In this document: one piece after another, positions 59,013 to 64,000 of the stretch
Layout of the letters: each line of letters begins with the position of its first letter
Numbering within the stretch: the first letter of the stretch is position 1
Assembly: GCA_001632425.1 (NCBI GenBank)
Contig: KV425588.1
Span: 111,496 to 175,495, forward strand
Direction of reading: 5' to 3'
From: Neolentinus lepideus HHB14362 ss-1
Taxonomy: Eukaryota; Basidiomycota; Agaricomycetes; Gloeophyllales; Gloeophyllaceae
DNA: 64,000 nucleotides
Position numbers and translations under genes: made by a program
Notes under the pieces: generated by a model
What the model was told of the DNA's origin: nothing
The model's input: the letters and a program-made list of their open reading frames with translations, nothing else
Databases searched by the model: none

Positions 59013-60870
59013 GTTTGAGCGGTGGGCTCGTTCCTTTTCACACTTTTTGACTCTGTACTATCTTCCCATCTTCCTCTCCGCTCTCCCTCGACTGTCACAT
59101 ACCCCTGTCACACGTACGATGCTCAGTTCTGTTTGTTGCTGTCTGTGTTTCATATTGTAGCATTATAGCCATCACTGCATCGTTGTCAGCTGTCTAGCAT
59201 TTTGTACCGTACATGTATGTACACTATTGGCGATGTACCATACAGCCTTTTGTTGTATTTATTGCGTGTTTTTTTTCTGTTCTCCAGTACGTTTGGTGTA
59301 TGATTCGAGATAGAGAAGCCGCTCCGCCACATTTCACGAACTAGCTATTACGGCAGCCAAACCGAGTGCCGTCGAAGAATGAGGAGAGAGAACGTAGATG
59401 CACTCATTCTGCTGGGCCACGAAATTTACTATCTCTTCCATGAGCTTAGCGCGATCTCGCGACGCGTGATGATACTTGAGCAATTTGGGCAGCTCTGGAG
59501 GAGACTTCTTCGTGACGAAGACTCGGTCGATTTCTCAAGCGGCTGGATCGGCACAGTTGACGTCGAGAGAATAGGAATGTCAGGGTCGACGGGGAAAAGG
59601 CAGAAGATCTTGCGATGCTCTGGGTTCGAGAGATCGCGCAACTGAGGCAGAGGGACGCGGTGCTGCCGTATGTTAGGACTGCGAGGTACTTGCCCTGGTT
59701 CAGTACACCATGTCCGAGTTCTTGATTGAGTATTTGGCCTTGGATGTACCACCTCGATATCAATGGCAGGCCTTGTGAGACGACTAAGCACTGACGGAAG
59801 GGTCCGCTAGTTAATATACGAGAGGGGTGCCACCTCCCCCGTCGGAGAAATCGTGAAATCCGTGGGAGAGCCAGAGATGCTGGACAGAGATGTTGTGGGC
59901 TATGGTGGTCATACGAGTCTAGCCTGTGGACCACGGACTATTTAATGGTGGGAACAAAGAGGTTACCCATCTCTGGACGATTTTTAACGAGCCACTTGCC
60001 GACGTTGAAACAGTGGAGAGAGACCGCCGGCGTCGGGCACTTCATTGTTGCTTCCCGGGCGCCAGTCTTTCTGTACTGCTGGGATCAACTCCAGAATTCC
60101 TGCACCTTCAAGAAGAGCTTCCGTGAGATCGCTCGGGATGAGACAGGTCGATTAATAAACGTTGGGTCCTACCTCCATGCATCCTCATGCATCCCGGTCC
60201 TCATCACGACTGTCTGCTAACCGCTGCAGCCACTCGAATATATGATCTAACCAGGTGTCTGCGACCCCGCTGCAAGGCAATAGTTTGCGATGTTGATATT
60301 CGCTTCCGCAACTTCCATCTTGCCAGCGTAACCTTTGCGGCCAAGGTTCTTTTGCGATTTGCGAAGGGTATCTGCCTGGACGAAATATTATGTCCTCCAG
60401 ACCCCGAGTTTTCCACGTTTTGAACCTTTCACCAATCAGCTTCTCGATAATTTGGCCTACAAGAGTTGTCATCCGAAGTTCAATGAGCGTCCTCAGGCTG
60501 AGCTGGGCATTTCTAGCAGAAGAATATAATGAAATGAACCTGGAAGCTTCACACACTGGCACTGCCGAATGTCGTGGTCTGTGACTCGAGATGTCGATGC
60601 ACGCGTCATTGCATGATCTACTAGTACATAACAAGCTGTGTAATCACCGGCACCACTGGACTGACTCCTATAACTCTGAGTACGCATATGATTCAACGGG
60701 AGTCAGTGTGACGGGCGTACACCTCTTGTGATTATTGATGTTGCGCGCAGAGCGGCGCGGCGTCAATCCCTGTTTTAGGAAAATGTCCATTTGGCTTGTA
60801 CTGCACTTATTCTACTTATGACACTTATTTTGACATAGCTTAATTTGCTGAAATGCCCTGTACAAACGAT
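59013..60870. other. Region with only weak minus-strand frames
   Basis: Minus-strand frames at 59429-59934 and 60185-60634 have some protein character (RTLIELRMTTLVGQIIEKL; LPQLRDLSNPEHRKIF) reminiscent of F-box/LRR proteins. They contain shifts and stops that no reasonable intron removes. It may be a decayed F-box gene. No plus-strand gene is supported. Confidence 0.3.
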
Positions 60871-60871
60871 T

Positions 60872-61015
60872 GCGCACCGAACTGCGATCGGCACGTTTGG
60901 TATAGAAATAAATGCCGCTAATGCGGTGATAGCTATGTAAACTCACTTCCAGTCATACGTTTCACAAGGAAATAACCCCTTTATTGCGAACGTGCCGATG
61001 GCAATTCGGTGCGCC
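60872..61015. mobile_element. Short palindromic MITE-like element, 144 bp
   Basis: 60872-60897 and 60990-61015 form 26-bp inverted repeats with about three mismatches (GCGCACCGAACTGCGATCGG...). The interior is AT-rich and non-coding. The right arm supplies the first codons of a spurious open frame at 60992. Confidence 0.65.
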
Positions 61016-61439
61016 ATCAAACTTACTCCTGATGCTATCGAAGATTCGAAATCGCGCCAGATTCTGGTTCGGCTCAGATTTTTGTGTCGAAGACGCTACA
61101 ACCACCTGCTTACTGGAGGAACCGAGCTACCCCTGGAGCCCGGTAGCATTTTCGTCTCATGCACTCGTGTATCACTTGTTCCGTTAAGTCAATATTTCAC
61201 AGTGGTTTTATGACATCCGCAGATTCTTACCACTGCCACTTAGTGCGAGTCACCTGGGCAGTGATCCGAACCTACCGGAGGGCAATACGTACGATGACAA
61301 TTTCGGTACCACACCCAAGTCTGGCCTAGTGAGCTACAAACACGCTTCAGCTGTATCAATAACTGGTGCCAGTGCAGGAATATAAGTGTCACGGTAGGAC
61401 TGGAAGGACCCTACTATTCTCTCTCCCGCCGTGTGCTAA

Positions 61440-62823
61440 ATGGATCCCGTACCTCCGCCAGCCTATGTCCAGTGGCCAAGTTCTGTGTCCGCTTCCTCTT
61501 ATTCTGATGTTTCCCATACGTTGTCCAGAGGGACGCAGTCATCCTCCCGGCACTTGTTGCAGGATGGAAATTGTCTCCAAACGGGGGACTTTCAGTATGA
61601 TAGCAATTCCATCCATGTCCGTCTGCGCTGTCAGCCTTGGCAGGTGGACGCACCTACGTATGGGCCCAACGGTACAGTGGAAGGTACTGTGCGGATAGAC
61701 CCCCAGTTATCTCATGTAACAAAGGTGACAGCAACGGTTCGACATTTCATCTAATTATCGCAACCTGTCAAGCTGATACACCCTTCTAGTTAAAGGGCAA
61801 GATGATGATTACGGGCATGGAGCGAGGTGTTCCCATGTCGGTTGACAAGATTTGGAGGCTGTCGAAATACACAGTACTATTCTCTTACAGTACGCACTCG
61901 GGCTCTCCATATGGCCAAGATCATGCGCTCTCCATAAGAATTCCTGAATATATCGGCGAAGGGACGTCTCCCTTGCCACCAACATTCAAGGTCTCACATC
62001 CGGGCGTGTCTTGTGAAATAGCTTACACGCTAAGTGTCGATGTAGACCGTCAGGGCCTCAGGTTGAGCAAATCGTATGTATCCCTACATAAGATGGCAGT
62101 CTGTTACTGAACATTCATTTCTAAACAGACTCAAGATCCCTATCATCTATTTCGCTAATTCAAGATCTTCTCTCGCGGAGATACCAGAACAAGTCAAATG
62201 CATTAATGATCAAGCGCCAAGGGAGATCTTTGAGATACTTCCTTATCGGACCAGCCACGGCGCCCATGACCCAGAAGAAATACTACCATCAGTACATGTA
62301 AGTAAACTGTGTAACATTTTGCTTGTGCGCCGTACTAACTGCCCATCCAGCTCTCGTTACAGAAACCCGTATGCTATGCGGCTGGGGAAGCAATCCCGCT
62401 TGACCTCGTCATCAGCTGCCGGCAGATGCCCGTCTACAACAAGCTGTTAGTACCGAATGTCGACATCCAGATGATCAAGCATACGGAGATACGGATGAAG
62501 GCAGGCAGTAATAGGCTGTCAAGTCTGGGACAGAACGTCAGTATAAGGGATACTCCCTGCGGCAAAGCGGCCCTGCAACTTTTGGATCAGGAAGAGGAGG
62601 GAGTGATCAGGCTTCACTATACTCTGACACCTGGAACAGAAGGCTCTTGGGAGGTCCCAAACGTCATGGCCATCTCGGTAAGTGTTCTGTACAATGACTG
62701 TAAAGCTAATGGTCACCTTAACACTGCTTGTAGTATTATATTCAAGTGATCATTACACCACCGGCAATTGCGTCGAAGTATCTAGCCAGCTATCGAAAAA
62801 GCATCCCGGTCAAGCTTGTCTAG
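61440..62823 (+). CDS. Arrestin-like protein, 388 aa
   Basis: Member of the fungal alpha-arrestin-related family, which in other fungi links cargo membrane proteins to Rsp5-type ubiquitin ligases. Five exons: 61440-61736, 61790-62073, 62129-62297, 62351-62677, 62734-62823 (1167 nt). A Ser-rich N-terminus is followed by the arrestin N-fold: APTYGPNGTVEGTVRI (the typical P-xYG-x-x-G-x-V-x-G opening), HVTKVTATLKGKM, ALSIRIPEYI, PLPPTFKVSHPGVSCEIAYT (the very characteristic PPSY/PG-x-x-C-x-V-x-Y core) and DRQGLRLSK. The C-fold includes KPVCYAAGEAIPLDLVISC and ends SYYIQVIITPPAI. No PPxY motif was noticed, so the ligase contact may differ. The gene is intact. Confidence 0.9.
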
Positions 62824-63524
62824 TCCATTGGACGCTGACATGGCCTGGCGTGAGATCTTCGAATGCAGGGACTCGACGTAGGCATTGCCATGATACGTCA
62901 GGCCTCTTTGAGTGCCTGACGCATCATGCTGAGCGGACGAAGTGACGACTTTGTGTGGTTCACTGTGGTTTGTAAGTCCATGCCTTAGTAAATTTCCATT
63001 CACTAGGGGCCACTCTCCCCATCCTCCCGGTGGGCGTGGATCAGATAGCGGACGAGATCCCGTTATCGCTCTCTATGTGTGTATAGGACCAGTGATACCT
63101 CTTCGACGAATGCTGTATCAACTATCTATGGATATGGTCGGATCTCCGCGGTTCTGTATGGGTTCCCTGCGAGCGCAAAGCAGCTGATATCCGCTTGTTA
63201 CACTCCTCAAGCACATGTTCAGACATTCATGGGCGACTTATTTCTGCACCAGCGACTCCCTGAGACTGCCTACAGCTCTGCAACGTGGTCCGAATCCGCT
63301 TGTGTGGCAAGTCCCTGGTATTATTGCTGCGGTCATGGATCCGTCGGCACGGTCTGTTATCTTCAATAGAACCGAGCATCGTTTATAGTAAGTAATGTGA
63401 TTTGCGGTCACATATCCCCGTTTGCCAACTGCGGGGCTAGACTGCGGAGAAGTCAGTGCATCGACATAAATAACGCCTACACTGCATGATTCGATCCCAA
63501 ATTTCAAGCTCTTCCAGGCAAAAC
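62824..63524. other. Intergenic region, no gene recognised
   Basis: Short frames (62942-63187, 63079-63369) lack splice-consistent continuation and are not called. Confidence 0.4.
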
Positions 63525-64000
63525 ATGGCCTCAGGAGGTTATGAAGTGTTGCCCACCGGACCGATGGCCGAGACTTTAGCAGACGTAGAGAGCGGCGACG
63601 ACCAAATCGCTCGTGATATGCCTGCTGGTAGACATTATCAACAAGCAATGTGCGTATTTCTAGCTCGTACTTGTGGTATTTATTATAATTTGTTTCAGGC
63701 CTGTCGCCTCCGGCTCAGCTTTAATCCAATGTGTCGACCCCCTTCATCACGTCTTGTTCAATGCCATCCTACTTGGTCTTAGCGTGCCAGCCGCAACTAT
63801 AGGAACCATATCCCTCCTTCATTGGCAATTCATCTTGGTACTGTACGTATTGAATGCATTGGTCGATTCTGCCATTATAGCCCAGGTTGCGGTCAAGCTT
63901 CTCGTCTTGGGTCATGTAAGCCTTCTCTCATTATTCTAGAAAACCATGTCGAATTCATCTAAAACTACAGGAGTTCTGGAATACCGCGTGGAATACTCTG
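63525..64000 (+). CDS. Multipass membrane protein, 5' part, cut by window edge
   Basis: Three exons are visible, 63525-63649, 63699-63915 and 63971 to beyond 64000, with consistent phases. A polar N-terminus (MASGGYEVLPTGPMAETLADV) of about 40 residues is followed by two hydrophobic helices (VLFNAILLGLSVPAATIGTI; FILVLYVLNALVDSAIIAQV). The open frame continues at the window end (EFWNTAWNTL). The layout resembles other multipass proteins of agaricomycetes such as the one at 49843-51022, though no direct sequence match is visible. An upstream in-frame ATG at 63486 is possible. Family unknown. Confidence 0.65.

Noticed and set aside
56880..59098. Two antisense open frames of 709 and 734 codons
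   Set aside because: They lie opposite the PPS1 exons in very GC-rich sequence and cross its introns. The sense strand has conserved phosphatase motifs and coherent splicing.
60984..61213. Frames of 67-73 codons starting MPMAIRCAIK or MRTCRWQFG
   Set aside because: The start lies in the right arm of a palindromic element and no downstream exon could be joined.

Overview
The window is nuclear DNA of a filamentous fungus, almost certainly an agaricomycete basidiomycete. The evidence is many small GT-AG introns (about 45-70 nt) that break nearly every gene, micro-exons, an F-box protein, the agaricomycete style of arrestin-like gene, a Tnp2-type transposon with its Cys-rich N-terminal exon, and orthologues of housekeeping genes (ATM1, RPL4, PPS1). 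Exon models were built by hand from splice consensus, reading-frame phase and family conservation. Where a total length is quoted, all exon phases add up.

Layout. (1) 444-8305: an intact-looking DNA transposon with perfect 50-bp inverted ends and a 7-bp target duplication. It carries a Tnp2-like transposase (minus), a seven-exon accessory gene (minus) and a divergent four-exon acidic gene (plus). (2) 8.3-35.6 kb: the gene-dense core. It holds a 994-aa orphan protein, the mitochondrial ABC transporter ATM1, a RING/TRAF-type zinc-finger protein, an F-box protein, ribosomal protein uL4, a FetB-like (UPF0014) permease, a coiled-coil tail-anchored protein with an acidic EF-hand-like N-terminus, a CaMKK/Sak1-type kinase, a 50-aa intron-split zinc-ribbon protein and an Aro8-type aminotransferase. 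(3) 35.6-54.8 kb: gene-poor and repeat-rich. It holds an Hsp20-like gene, three copies of a small secreted protein gene, a short-chain dehydrogenase, a multipass membrane protein, nested non-autonomous transposons and a degenerate tandem duplication. (4) 54.8-64 kb: a very GC-rich PPS1-type dual-specificity phosphatase with a 100-N assembly gap in an intron, a poorly coding stretch, an arrestin-like gene, and the 5' part of a membrane-protein gene cut by the window edge.

These genes do not form operons. The most distinctive blocks are the three-gene transposon and the secreted-protein array. Copies B and C of the array share promoter, coding and downstream sequence, so they were duplicated as a block. 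Copy C lies tail-to-tail with the membrane-protein gene and copy B with a remnant of it. Each copy was then modified by a different insertion or deletion. Two introns (in the ATM1 and aminotransferase genes) appear to use GC-AG splice sites.
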